The notes under the pieces are model-generated. The model was not told the DNA's origin. It did not search any database and saw nothing but the letters and a program-made list of their open reading frames with translations. Below are positions 55,710-64,000 of a stretch of 64,000 nucleotides of DNA, piece by piece. The position numbers and the translations under genes were made by a program. This DNA comes from Pseudomonas caspiana (lineage in GTDB: Bacteria > Pseudomonadota > Gammaproteobacteria > Pseudomonadales > Pseudomonadaceae), in the NCBI RefSeq assembly GCF_002158995.1, contig NZ_LOHF01000011.1, forward strand, positions 1-64,000. Direction: 5' to 3'. Positions within the stretch are counted from its first letter, which is position 1. The number at the start of each line of letters is the position of its first letter.

Positions 55710-56294
55710 TCACCCACGCTGCCAAAGCGCGTAATACACCTGCCCGGCTTTCTTCTCCCGGTGCAGACGCCAGCTACCCGGCAAGCCGGTGGTCGATGGC
55801 GGGGTTTCGCTTTCGGTGTAGATCCAGGCGTTGTCCGCCAACCAGCCGTGGGATTCCAGCAGCGCGCAGGCCGAGGCCAGCAGATTCTGGTGGAACGGCG
55901 GGTCGAGGAACACCACGTCGAATGGCTCGGCGGTCTGGGTTTCCAGATGGCGCAGCGAGTCGGCCTGTGTGACCTGGCCAGTGGTGCAGTTCAACATGCT
56001 CAGGTTCTGGCGCAGGCTCGCGATGGCTGCGGCACTGTTGTCCAGCGCCAGGCCCTTGCTGGCGCCACGGGACAGCGCTTCGAAAAACAGCGCGCCGCTG
56101 CCGGTGAAGACATCCAGCACCTTGGCACCAGCGATATCCATCGCCAGCCAGTTGAACAGCGTTTCGCGGACACGATCCGGCGTCGGGCGCAGGCCGGGGG
56201 CGTCAGGGAACGTCAGTTTGCGACTGCCCCATTCGCCACCAATGATGCGCAGTTGGCCCAAGCCGTTATGGCCCTTCGGGCGTGGATTGGCCAT
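55710..56294 (-). CDS. rsmD: 16S rRNA (guanine-966-N2) methyltransferase
   Basis: 194 residues. It begins with the RsmD hallmark IIGGEWGSRKLTFPD, then TPDRVRETLFNWL. SAM motif I is VLDVFTGSGALFFEAL and the catalytic motif IV is VFLDPPFHQNL. It methylates G966 in 16S rRNA. Its ATG shares one base with the stop of the upstream peptidase-like gene. Confidence 0.95.
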   Translation of the reverse strand: MANPRPKGHNGLGQLRIIGGEWGSRKLTFPDAPGLRPTPDRVRETLFNWLAMDIAGAKVLDVFTGSGALFFEALSRGASKGLALDNSAAAIASLRQNLSMLNCTTGQVTQADSLRHLETQTAEPFDVVFLDPPFHQNLLASACALLESHGWLADNAWIYTESETPPSTTGLPGSWRLHREKKAGQVYYALWQRG

Positions 56295-57772
56295 TAATGC
56301 TCCGGGACCCCAAGAGGGCGTTCAGCAGGTTTGTCGGTGGGCGGCGGCAGCGGCTTCTGCGCTACGGTCGGCCCGGCGGTGACGATGACCATCTTGTCAG
56401 CGCTCAAGTGCTTGTTCATCACCTCTTTGACTTGCTCGACTGTCACGCTTTGCGATTGGGTCATGAAGTCTTCGAGGAACGTCAGCGGCAAGTCGTAGAA
56501 ACCGATAGCGCCCAGTTGCGCGACGATGGACGAGTTACTGGCGGCGGTCAGCGGGAAGCTACCGGCCAGTTCACGCTTGGCGTCGTCCAGTTCTTTTTGG
56601 GTCGGGCCATTGGCAAGGAAATCGCGAACGATGTCCTGCACCAGCTTCAGGGTGTTTTCGCTCAGTTCTGCACGTGTCTGCAGGCCGATCATGAACGGAC
56701 CTTGAGTCTGCATTGGCGTGAAGCCCGATGACACTCCGTAAGTCAGGCCGCGTTTTTCACGGACTTCAGTCATCAAGCGGCTGCCGAAGCCGCCACCGCC
56801 GAGTACCGAGTTGCCCAACGACAGCGCTGCGTAGTCCGGGTCGTTACGCTTGATGCCCAGTTGCGCGAGCATCAGGTGGGTCTGCTTGGAAGGAAACTCG
56901 ATGTGGGTTTCGCCAGCCTTGGGTTCGGCAGGGGTTGGCAGCTTGGCCAATGCCGGGCCTTTAGGCAACGATGCCGAGACTTGCGCAGCGACTGCCTGAG
57001 CTTCGTCGCGGGACAGATCTCCGACCAGCGCAATTACCGCGTTGCCAGCTGCATAAGCCTTGGCGTGAAACGCTTTGAGCTGTGCGAGGGTGATCGGTTT
57101 GATGGACTCGGCAGTGCCTTCGCTCGGATGACCGTAAGGATGTTTGCCGTAAAGGCGCTTGAACAGCTCTTCGCCTGCCAGCGAACCTGGATTCTGCTTC
57201 TTGTACTCGAAGCTGGCCAGCAGCTGGTTCTTGATACGCGTCAGCGAGTCGGCAGGGAAGGTCGGCTTGCCCACGACTTCTGAGAACAACTTCAGCGCAG
57301 GCTCGCGCTTGTCCGTTGCGCTCAGGCTGCGAATCGAAGCCACTGCCATGTCGCGATAAGCACCGTTGCTGAAATCCGCGCCAAGGCCTTCAAAGCCTTG
57401 AGCGATTGCGGTCACGTCCTTGCCTTTCACGCCTTCGTTGAGCATGGCGTTGGTCAGCACGGCAATGCCCGGCAGGTTTTGATCCTGACTGCTGCCCGCT
57501 GCGAAGGTCAGGCGCATATCAAACATCGGTAGCTCGTGAGCTTCGACGAACAGGACTTTAGCGCCTTCGGCGGTTTGCCAGGTCTGAATGTCCAGCGAGC
57601 GGCGCGCCGGAGCCTTGCCGTCGAGTTCTTTCAAGGACTCCAGAGCAGGGCGGGCGGGCGCGGCGTTGCTGGCAGCTTCTTCAGCCAGCGCCGATTGTGT
57701 AGCGAAAACACTGAGGCTGGTGGTCAACAGCAGGCCAAACAGCATTTTACGTGGGCCGTTGCGCTCACTCAT
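56294..57772 (-). CDS. M16-family protein without the zinc motif
   Basis: 492 residues with a signal peptide (MLFGLLLTTSLSVFATQSAL). The fold is that of the pitrilysin M16 family, but the HxxEH zinc site is absent: the region reads FAAGSSQDQNLPGIAVLTN. The substrate-clamping C-terminal repeat is kept (LSLGNSVLGGGGFGSRLMTE, REKRGLTYGVSSGF). It overlaps the catalytic paralogue upstream by 4 bases. The pair probably forms a heterodimer in the periplasm, like other M16B active/inactive pairs. Confidence 0.9.
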   Translation of the reverse strand: MSERNGPRKMLFGLLLTTSLSVFATQSALAEEAASNAAPARPALESLKELDGKAPARRSLDIQTWQTAEGAKVLFVEAHELPMFDMRLTFAAGSSQDQNLPGIAVLTNAMLNEGVKGKDVTAIAQGFEGLGADFSNGAYRDMAVASIRSLSATDKREPALKLFSEVVGKPTFPADSLTRIKNQLLASFEYKKQNPGSLAGEELFKRLYGKHPYGHPSEGTAESIKPITLAQLKAFHAKAYAAGNAVIALVGDLSRDEAQAVAAQVSASLPKGPALAKLPTPAEPKAGETHIEFPSKQTHLMLAQLGIKRNDPDYAALSLGNSVLGGGGFGSRLMTEVREKRGLTYGVSSGFTPMQTQGPFMIGLQTRAELSENTLKLVQDIVRDFLANGPTQKELDDAKRELAGSFPLTAASNSSIVAQLGAIGFYDLPLTFLEDFMTQSQSVTVEQVKEVMNKHLSADKMVIVTAGPTVAQKPLPPPTDKPAERPLGVPEH

Positions 57773-59121
57773 TTTGCTTTCTCCTCAGGCAGAACGTGCG
57801 CAACGCTGAGGCGCTCACGGGTGAAGTAGGTGCTGGCGGCTTTCTGAATGTCTGCCGGAGTCACGCTTTGCAGAGCGGCCAGTTCCTCGTCGATCAACTT
57901 CCACGACAGGCCCACGGTTTCCAGTTCGCCAATGGTGCTGGCCTGACTCGTGATCGAGTCGCGCTCATAAACCAGGCTCGCAATCACCTGAGCACGTACG
58001 CGTTCCAGCTCTTCGTTGGTTGGCGGCTTGGTCTTCAGCTCGTCGAGCAAACGCCAGATACCGGCTTCAACGTCAGCGAGGGTTTTCTTCTTCTGGGTGT
58101 TGGGCGTGGCGCTGATCATGAACAGGCTGTCGCCGCGGGCGAAAGCGTCGTAGTTCGAACCCGCACCGGAAACCAGCTCTTCGCCACGCTCCAGACGCGT
58201 CGGGATGCGTGCGCTGTACCCGCCATCCAGCAAGGCCGCGATCAGGCGCAGCGCGTTGACCGAGCGCGGGTCCTCGGCGGTCGCCAGACTTGGTACGTTA
58301 AAGCCATACATCAGGCTTGGCAGTTGAGTCTGTACATGCAGGGTGATGCGACGCTCGCCAGGTTCGGCCAGCTCCAGTGGTTTTTTCGAAGGTGGTACGT
58401 CACGGCGCGCAATCGGGCCGAAGAAGCGTTCAGCCAGGGCTTTGACTTCGTCGGGCTTGACGTCTCCCACTACAACCAGTGTGGCGTTGTTGGGTACGTA
58501 CCAGGACTGATACCAGTGGCGCAGTTCCTCGACCTTCATGCGGTCAAGGTCAGCCATCCAGCCAATGGTTGGCGTGTGATAACCGCTGGCCGGGTAAGCC
58601 ATGGCCTTGAAGCGCTCGTAGGCTTTCGATGTCGGTTTGTCATCGGTACGCAGACGGCGTTCTTCCTTGATCACTTCGATCTCGCGGCTGAACTCGTCGG
58701 CAGGTAGCGTCAGGCTGGCCATGCGATCGGCTTCCAGCTCGAACGCCACCGCCAGGCGATCACGCGCCAATACCTGGTAGTAGGCGGTGTAGTCGTCACT
58801 GGTGAAAGCGTTTTCTTCAGCGCCCAGATCCCGCAGGATGAGCGAAGCTTCGCCGGGGCCGGTTTTGGAGCTGCCTTTGAACATCATGTGTTCAAGGGCG
58901 TGTGACAAACCGGTCTGGCCCGGGGTCTCGTAACTGGACCCCACTTTGTACCAGACCTGCGACACCACAACCGGTGCGCGGTGATCTTCGCGGACGATGA
59001 CCTTCAGGCCATTGGCGAGGGTGAATTCATGGGTAGGTTGCGGGTCGGCGGCCATTGCACCGAATGGCAGACAAATTGTGCCGAACAGCAGGCCTGCGGC
59101 ACGGCGGGCTAGAGCATTCAT
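57769..59121 (-). CDS. M16-family zinc peptidase, catalytic subunit
   Basis: 450 residues from ATG 59121. The signal peptide is RAAGLLFGTICLPFGAMA. The inverted zinc motif HxxEH is present in LSHALEHMMFKGSSK, and the third ligand region lies downstream in AVAFELEADRM. The C-terminal half has the R/Y pair region (RIPTRLERGEELVSG). It degrades peptides, probably in the periplasm, with the inactive partner encoded next. An upstream frame to 59301 is not conserved. Confidence 0.92.
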   Translation of the reverse strand: MNALARRAAGLLFGTICLPFGAMAADPQPTHEFTLANGLKVIVREDHRAPVVVSQVWYKVGSSYETPGQTGLSHALEHMMFKGSSKTGPGEASLILRDLGAEENAFTSDDYTAYYQVLARDRLAVAFELEADRMASLTLPADEFSREIEVIKEERRLRTDDKPTSKAYERFKAMAYPASGYHTPTIGWMADLDRMKVEELRHWYQSWYVPNNATLVVVGDVKPDEVKALAERFFGPIARRDVPPSKKPLELAEPGERRITLHVQTQLPSLMYGFNVPSLATAEDPRSVNALRLIAALLDGGYSARIPTRLERGEELVSGAGSNYDAFARGDSLFMISATPNTQKKKTLADVEAGIWRLLDELKTKPPTNEELERVRAQVIASLVYERDSITSQASTIGELETVGLSWKLIDEELAALQSVTPADIQKAASTYFTRERLSVAHVLPEEKAK

Positions 59122-59492
59122 TCGTAATTTGAACCTGTAAGACGGCCCGTTTGAACTTAGCGTCCACGGGCGCGGGGGTGTTAGGATAGCGGCCTGTGTG
59201 CTCTGCGACCATGACAAAGATGCAGGAACGCTCGGGTCGGAGATCGGCAAAGACCTCTGTAGGAGTGAGCTTGCTCGCGATCCAGTGCGCAGCGCTGGCA
59301 TAAAGGATTTGAATTCAAATCAGCCAGAAGGCTGTTCCAGCCTTATCGCGAGCAAGCTCACTCCTACAGGAAACTTCGGATTATGCTCAGCGAGCAGATG
59401 AACAAGCAGACTGAAATGCAGTCTGTTTCGCATACCAGAATTTTTCAGAGGCGCCGCTCTGGCGCGTCGCTACCTTGAGATAGCCGTCCTCC
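59122..59492. other. Divergent gap between the M16 operon and ftsY, with a REP pair
   Basis: About 370 bases. Apart from the REP pair it must hold the promoters of both operons. No other feature recognised. Confidence 0.5.
59257..59369. repeat. REP pair, GAGCTTGCTCGCGA class, long spacer
   Basis: Units CTGTAGGAGTGAGCTTGCTC and inverted GAGCAAGCTCACTCCTACAG. The spacer of about 60 bases is longer than in the 35923 and 40146 copies. Confidence 0.88.
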
Positions 59493-60992
59493 ATGTTTGG
59501 TTCCAACGACGACAAGAAGACCCCAGCCCCGGCTGGCGAGAAGAAAGGCCTGTTCGGATGGCTGCGCAAGAAGCCGCAGGAAACCGCTGCCGAACAGCCA
59601 CAAGACTTATCTACAGCAGCGCCGGAGCCAGTGATTGAATCGGCTCCGTTGACGGCTGAGTCGCAGCCTGCTCCGGCATTGACGCCCGAGCCTGCGCACG
59701 AAATCGCTGTTGAACCTGTCGTGGAACAGGTTCAACCGGGCGAGCCTACGCCAGAGCCGTGGCTCACCTTGCCGGTCGCTGAAGAGCCGGTGGCGCTGGT
59801 CAATGAGTACGAGCTGCACGTCACGCCGCCGATTGCGCCTGTTGCTGCTCCGGTTGAGCCAGAGCCCGAATTGGCACGTATTGACGTGCCGATTGCCGAG
59901 CCGGAATCGACCATCACTCCAGAGCCAGAGCCAGAGCCAGAGCCGCAACCTGAGCCGGTTGTTCCGCCAGTGGTTGCTGCCATGGCGCCTGCGGCTGCTG
60001 CAGCCGTTGCACCGATCATCGAAACCCCGGCAGCACCTGCTGCTCAGCCTGAAGCGACCAAAGCCGGTTTCTTTGCCCGCCTCAAACAAGGTTTGTCCAA
60101 GACCAGCGCCAGCATCGGCGAAGGTATGGCCAGCCTGTTTCTGGGCAAGAAGGCCATCGACGATGATCTGCTCGAGGAAATCGAGACGCGTCTGCTGACC
60201 GCCGACGTCGGCGTCGAGGCAACGGGTGTCATCATTCAGAGCTTGACGCAAAAGGTTGCGCGCAAGCAGCTCACCGATGCGCAGGCGTTGTACACCTCGC
60301 TGCAAGGCGAACTGGCGACGATGCTCAAACCGGTCGAACAGCCGCTGATCATCGACGCTTCGCGCAAGCCCTTTGTGATCCTGGTCGTCGGCGTCAACGG
60401 CGCAGGCAAAACCACGACGATTGGCAAGCTGGCGAAGAAGCTGCAACTGGAAGGCAAGAAAGTCATGCTGGCTGCCGGTGATACCTTCCGTGCCGCTGCC
60501 GTCGAGCAATTGCAGGTTTGGGGTGAGCGCAACAAGATTCCGGTCATCGCGCAGCACACTGGCGCGGACTCCGCCTCGGTGATCTTCGACGCCGTGCAGG
60601 CCGCCAAGGCGCGAGGTATCGACGTGTTGATCGCTGATACCGCCGGTCGTCTGCAAACCAAAGACAACCTGATGGAAGAGTTGAAGAAGGTTCGCCGGGT
60701 GATCGGCAAGCTGGACGCGGACGCGCCTCACGAGGTTCTGCTGGTGCTGGACGCCGGTACCGGGCAGAACGCGATCAGTCAGGCCAAGCATTTCCACCAG
60801 GCTGTCTCGTTGACCGGCCTGGCACTGACCAAGCTGGACGGTACGGCCAAAGGCGGCGTGATCTTTGCGCTCGCCAAACAATTCGACCTGCCTATCCGCT
60901 ACATCGGCGTGGGTGAAGGCATCGATGATCTACGTACCTTTGAAGCCGAGCCGTTTGTTCAGGCCCTGTTTGCGGAGCGCGAGCGCACATGA
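59493..60992 (+). CDS. ftsY: Signal recognition particle receptor FtsY
   Basis: 499 residues. A long acidic N-terminal A domain (about 20-195) is rich in Glu-Pro, with an EPEPEPEPQPEP run near residue 150. The N domain follows, and then the GTPase G domain with P-loop GVNGAGKTTTIGKLA, DTAGRLQTK and TKLDGTAKGG. It receives ribosome-SRP complexes at the inner membrane. First gene of ftsY-ftsE-ftsX; its stop overlaps ftsE by 4 bases. Confidence 0.97.
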   Translation: MFGSNDDKKTPAPAGEKKGLFGWLRKKPQETAAEQPQDLSTAAPEPVIESAPLTAESQPAPALTPEPAHEIAVEPVVEQVQPGEPTPEPWLTLPVAEEPVALVNEYELHVTPPIAPVAAPVEPEPELARIDVPIAEPESTITPEPEPEPEPQPEPVVPPVVAAMAPAAAAAVAPIIETPAAPAAQPEATKAGFFARLKQGLSKTSASIGEGMASLFLGKKAIDDDLLEEIETRLLTADVGVEATGVIIQSLTQKVARKQLTDAQALYTSLQGELATMLKPVEQPLIIDASRKPFVILVVGVNGAGKTTTIGKLAKKLQLEGKKVMLAAGDTFRAAAVEQLQVWGERNKIPVIAQHTGADSASVIFDAVQAAKARGIDVLIADTAGRLQTKDNLMEELKKVRRVIGKLDADAPHEVLLVLDAGTGQNAISQAKHFHQAVSLTGLALTKLDGTAKGGVIFALAKQFDLPIRYIGVGEGIDDLRTFEAEPFVQALFAERERT

Positions 60993-61660
60993 TTCGTTTC
61001 GAACAGGTCGGTAAACGCTATCCGAACGGACACGTCGGCTTGCATGAGCTGAGCTTTCGAGTGCGTCGTGGCGAATTTCTGTTCGTGACCGGGCACTCCG
61101 GCGCGGGCAAAAGCACTTTGCTGCGCCTGCTGCTGGCCATGGAGCGCCCGACCACCGGCAAACTTCTGCTGGCGGGGCAGGACCTCGGTCAGATCAGCAA
61201 TGCACAGATCCCGTTCCTGCGTCGGCAGATCGGCGTTGTGTTCCAGAACCACCAGTTGCTGTTTGATCGCACGGTGTTCAACAACGTCGCTTTGCCGCTG
61301 CAAATTCTTGGGTTGTCCAAGCTGGAAGTCACCAAGCGTGTGGATTCCGCTTTGGAGCGCGTAGCACTGTCGGACAAAGCCGAGCTGTACCCCGGCGATT
61401 TGTCTACCGGTCAGCAACAACGGGTCGGCATTGCTCGCGCCATCGTCCATCGCCCTGCTTTGCTGCTGGCGGATGAGCCCACCGGTAACCTCGATCCACG
61501 CCTCGCAGCAGAGATCATGGGAGTGTTCGAAGACATCAATCGCTTGGGCACCAGTGTGCTGATTGCCAGTCACGATCTGGCGCTGATTGCGCGTATGCGT
61601 CACCGAATGCTCACGCTGCAACGCGGTCGCCTCATCGGTGACGGGGAGGCTGGGGTATGA
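60989..61660 (+). CDS. ftsE: Cell division ATPase FtsE
   Basis: 223 residues of the ABC ATPase family. Walker A is GHSGAGKS, the signature is [14 protein letters not shown], Walker B is [14 protein letters not shown] and the switch histidine is in LIASHD. With FtsX it controls septal peptidoglycan hydrolases through EnvC-type activators. It overlaps ftsY and ftsX by 4 bases each. Confidence 0.97.
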   Translation: MIRFEQVGKRYPNGHVGLHELSFRVRRGEFLFVTGHSGAGKSTLLRLLLAMERPTTGKLLLAGQDLGQISNAQIPFLRRQIGVVFQNHQLLFDRTVFNNVALPLQILGLSKLEVTKRVDSALERVALSDKAELYPGDLSTGQQQRVGIARAIVHRPALLLADEPTGNLDPRLAAEIMGVFEDINRLGTSVLIASHDLALIARMRHRMLTLQRGRLIGDGEAGV

Positions 61661-62682
61661 GTGCTACACGTTCCCCTAAAGTTTCCGAGCGCGTATCGCC
61701 GAAAGCCGCTGATCCTGCTCCGAAAAAGTCAAAAAACAGCCATGACGATGACGGCCCGGATTTCGGTACGCTGTTCAACGCCTGGCTGGAAGCGCACCGC
61801 TCAAGCTTGATCGACAGCTTGCGGCGCCTGGGCAAGCAACCAATCGGCAGCTTTTTCACCTGTCTGGTGATGGCGATTGCTTTGAGTCTGCCCATGGGCT
61901 TGTCGTTGTTGCTTAACAACGTAGAGCGGTTGGGTGGTTCCTGGCAGCGCGCTGCGCAGATTTCGATTTACCTGAAGCTGGATACCAGTGCCAGCCAAGG
62001 CGAAAAATTACGTAACGAAATTCGTCTGATGCCGGGTGTAGCCGAAGCTGAATACATCAGTCGCGAGCAGGCGCTGGCCGAGTTCCAGCAGCAGTCAGGC
62101 CTGGGCGAGGCCCTCAAGGAATTGCCGGAAAACCCATTGCCGGGCGTTGTGCTGGTCACTCCTGATGAGGTGGACAAGCCTGCGCTAGAGGCCTTGCGTA
62201 CTCAGCTTGCAGGCATGCCAAACGTCGAGCAGGCTCAGCTGGACCTGGTCTGGGTTGAGCGTCTGGCGGCGATTCTCAAGTTGGGCGACCGCTTTGTTTT
62301 TGGTCTCACTGTGCTGCTGGTTGCGGCGTTGCTGCTGGTGATTGGTAACACCATTCGTCTGCACATCGAGAACCGTCGCACTGAGATCGAAGTCATTAAA
62401 CTGGTAGGCGGCACCGATAGTTATGTACGGCGTCCTTTCCTTTATATGGGCGCACTGTATGGCCTTGGGGCAGGATTTCTGTCTTGGGGCGTGTTGGCCT
62501 TCGGGCTCGACTGGCTCAACGATGCGGTAATCGGTCTTGCCGGATTGTATGGAAGTGATTTTTCTCTGGCTGGCGTTCCGGCGTCCGATGGTCTATCACT
62601 CTTGCTTGGAGCGGTGTTGTTAGGGTATATCGGTGCCTGGATTGCAGTAGCACGCCATTTGAGAGAGCTGGCACCTCGGTAA
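61657..62682 (+). CDS. ftsX: Cell division permease FtsX
   Basis: 341 residues. A cytoplasmic N-terminal tail rich in Lys, Asp and Pro (about 1-60) precedes the first membrane helix (FFTCLVMAIALSLPMGLSLL). A periplasmic domain follows with ISIYLKLDTSASQGEKL, then three more helices (FVFGLTVLLVAALLLVIGN, ALYGLGAGFLSWGVLAF, LSLLLGAVLLGYIGAWIAV). Four helices is the FtsX topology. Confidence 0.96.
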   Translation: MSATRSPKVSERVSPKAADPAPKKSKNSHDDDGPDFGTLFNAWLEAHRSSLIDSLRRLGKQPIGSFFTCLVMAIALSLPMGLSLLLNNVERLGGSWQRAAQISIYLKLDTSASQGEKLRNEIRLMPGVAEAEYISREQALAEFQQQSGLGEALKELPENPLPGVVLVTPDEVDKPALEALRTQLAGMPNVEQAQLDLVWVERLAAILKLGDRFVFGLTVLLVAALLLVIGNTIRLHIENRRTEIEVIKLVGGTDSYVRRPFLYMGALYGLGAGFLSWGVLAFGLDWLNDAVIGLAGLYGSDFSLAGVPASDGLSLLLGAVLLGYIGAWIAVARHLRELAPR

Positions 62683-62697
62683 ATTTTTCTTCATGTA

Positions 62698-62726
62698 TTG
62701 ACTTTTTCATACAGGGAACTTGTTTA
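62698..62726 (+). promoter_or_regulatory. Candidate sigma-70 promoter of rpoH
   Basis: TTGACT and TGTTTA separated by 17 bases, about 60 bases before the rpoH ATG. The -35 is near consensus, the -10 moderate. Confidence 0.45.
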
Positions 62727-62791
62727 GCGGTTCCTGGGTCAATTTCGCAGTGCTGAACTGCACGAGTCATGTGACGGAGGTAACATTTCGT

Positions 62792-63646
62792 ATGACCACT
62801 TCTTTGCAACCTGCGTATGCCTTAGTCCCGGGTGCGAACCTGGAAGCCTATGTGCACACGGTGAACAGCATTCCTTTGCTGACCCCTGAGCAGGAGCGTG
62901 AACTGGCTGAGAGTCTCTATTATGAGCAGGATCTGGGGGCGGCTCGGCAGATGGTCCTCGCCCACCTGCGTTTTGTCGTGCACATCGCACGCAGTTATTC
63001 CGGTTACGGCCTGGCTCAATCAGATCTGATTCAGGAAGGTAACGTTGGCCTGATGAAGGCCGTTAAACGCTTCAACCCGGAAATGGGTGTGCGTCTGGTT
63101 TCGTTCGCTGTTCACTGGATCAAGGCGGAAATTCACGAGTTCATCCTGCGTAACTGGCGCATCGTGAAAGTCGCGACCACCAAGGCCCAGCGCAAGCTGT
63201 TCTTCAACCTGCGCGGCCAGAAGAAACGTCTGGCGTGGCTGAACAATGAAGAAGTTCATCGCGTGGCTGAAAGCCTTGGCGTCGAGCCGCGTGAAGTGCG
63301 CGAGATGGAAAGCCGTCTGACCGGTCACGACATGGCGTTCGACCCGGCTGCTGAAGCCGACGACGACAGTGCATTCCAGTCGCCAGCGAATTACCTGGAA
63401 GACCATCGTTACGATCCAGCACGTCAGCTGGAAGATTCCGACTGGACTGACAACTCCACTGCCAATCTGCATCAGGCTCTGGAAGTGCTGGACGACCGCA
63501 GCCGTGACATCCTCTACCAGCGCTGGCTGGCGGAAGAAAAAGCTACGCTGCATGACCTGGCGCAGAAGTACAACGTCTCCGCCGAGCGTATTCGTCAGCT
63601 TGAAAAGAGCGCGATGAACAAGCTCAAATTGTCGATAGCCGCGTAA
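62792..63646 (+). CDS. rpoH: Heat-shock sigma factor RpoH (sigma-32)
   Basis: 284 residues from ATG 62792, preceded by ACGGAGGTAAC. Region 2 contains the core-binding [14 protein letters not shown] and the -10 recognition stretch [15 protein letters not shown]. The RpoH box QRKLFFNLR is specific to this sigma factor. Region 4 ends with the helix-turn-helix [20 protein letters not shown]. It directs transcription of heat-shock genes. The order ftsYEX-rpoH is conserved in gamma-proteobacteria. A longer frame beginning at 62720 is not conserved. Confidence 0.97.
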   Translation: MTTSLQPAYALVPGANLEAYVHTVNSIPLLTPEQERELAESLYYEQDLGAARQMVLAHLRFVVHIARSYSGYGLAQSDLIQEGNVGLMKAVKRFNPEMGVRLVSFAVHWIKAEIHEFILRNWRIVKVATTKAQRKLFFNLRGQKKRLAWLNNEEVHRVAESLGVEPREVREMESRLTGHDMAFDPAAEADDDSAFQSPANYLEDHRYDPARQLEDSDWTDNSTANLHQALEVLDDRSRDILYQRWLAEEKATLHDLAQKYNVSAERIRQLEKSAMNKLKLSIAA

Positions 63647-63666
63647 CATCGGTTCATCGACAAAGA

Positions 63667-63706
63667 AACGCCCTGACCGGGAAACCGGTTGGGGCGTTTT
63701 TGTTTT
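63667..63706 (+). terminator. Intrinsic terminator of rpoH
   Basis: Fourteen-base stem with two G-U pairs (AACGCCCTGACCGG against CCGGTTGGGGCGTT), a GAAA tetraloop and the tail TTTGTTTTG. Confidence 0.92.
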
Positions 63707-64000
63707 GTAGCGACCGATGATCTTCTGTAGGAGCCGAGCTTGCTCGCGATGCAGGCGCTGCTGCCTCTCAGGTCCATCGCGTCATCGTTCATCGCGAGCA
63801 AGCTCGGCTCCTACAGGTCACCCGTTTGCTCGCAATAGCGTGGTCTCAGAGACATTGGGCACCTCTTGTAAAACACCACTCGCTATCTGATTTACGCAGG
63901 TAGGGGTGTGCTTTTTCCGGCATAAGCTTATGGCTTTTTGATCGTTGCCTCGCATAAGCATAAATACTCAAATGTTCGCTTTTTGGGCGAATGAGTCGAT
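63707..64000. other. Window end, REP pair and AT-rich non-coding sequence
   Basis: After the REP pair I see no gene on either strand before the window closes. The last 150 bases look like the start of an intergenic region. Confidence 0.45.
63725..63816. repeat. REP pair, GAGCTTGCTCGCGA class (CCGAGC variant)
   Basis: Units CTGTAGGAGCCGAGCTTGCT and inverted AGCAAGCTCGGCTCCTACAG, with about 45 bases between. A third degenerate piece (TTTGCTCGCAATAGCG) follows. Confidence 0.88.

Noticed and set aside
59607..60881. Minus-strand open frame of 424 residues opposite ftsY
   Set aside because: Its low-complexity Arg, Leu and Trp runs are the reverse complement of the Glu-Pro repeats.

Overview
The window is a GC-rich chromosomal segment of a Pseudomonas. 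The evidence is gene content and order (mutM, ggt, ferredoxin, coaD, coniferyl aldehyde dehydrogenase, rsmD, a pair of M16 peptidases, ftsYEX-rpoH), Pseudomonas-type REP palindromes between genes, and a REP-associated (RAYT) transposase. The species cannot be fixed from sequence alone; a fluorescens/syringae-type lineage is my best guess. No rRNA, tRNA, CRISPR array, prophage or IS element was recognised.

Region 1 (1-13.6 kb) is a sulfur-scavenging block. A minus-strand operon encodes two SfnB/DszC-type flavin oxidoreductases, an FMN-dependent DszA/NtaA-type monooxygenase, a MetQ-MetN-MetI importer and a truncated SAM methyltransferase. Next come a two-domain repeat protein of unknown function, a cystine-type ABC importer, D-cysteine desulfhydrase and an EpsC serine acetyltransferase. 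Together they suggest uptake and oxidation of organic sulfur compounds, cyst(e)ine import and breakdown, and the first step of cysteine synthesis. The two importer-linked operons share an upstream TTTTwTGGAATA element.

Region 2 (13.7-17 kb) looks AT-richer and accessory: a PAAR-tipped polymorphic toxin (type 44) with two tandem membrane-anchored immunity-like paralogues and a frameshifted companion gene. This looks like an orphan type VI secretion effector module. A small DUF3077/DUF6124-like gene follows.

Region 3 (17-38 kb) holds betT (choline uptake), an amidase, ntrC-ntrB, two DUF4124 genes, a periplasmic chorismate mutase, glnA with a clear sigma-54 promoter, thiI, typA, a YkgJ-type protein, a GTPase/DUF3482-DUF2868 pair, folA and pchP (phosphorylcholine phosphatase). 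Nitrogen control (ntrBC, glnA) and choline use (betT, pchP) are the linking themes.

Region 4 (37.4-64 kb) is mostly housekeeping: ilvD, RAYT, an SH3-domain protein, an rlmI-like methyltransferase, an HDOD protein, mutM, ggt, ferredoxin, coaD, calB, a LacI regulator with talarate/galactarate dehydratase, a TetR regulator, a sulfurtransferase, yheT, rsmD, two M16 proteins, ftsY-ftsE-ftsX and rpoH. The LacI/dehydratase pair with its twin operators looks like a catabolic cassette placed inside a conserved gene block. About sixteen REP pairs of at least five sequence classes punctuate the intergenic gaps.
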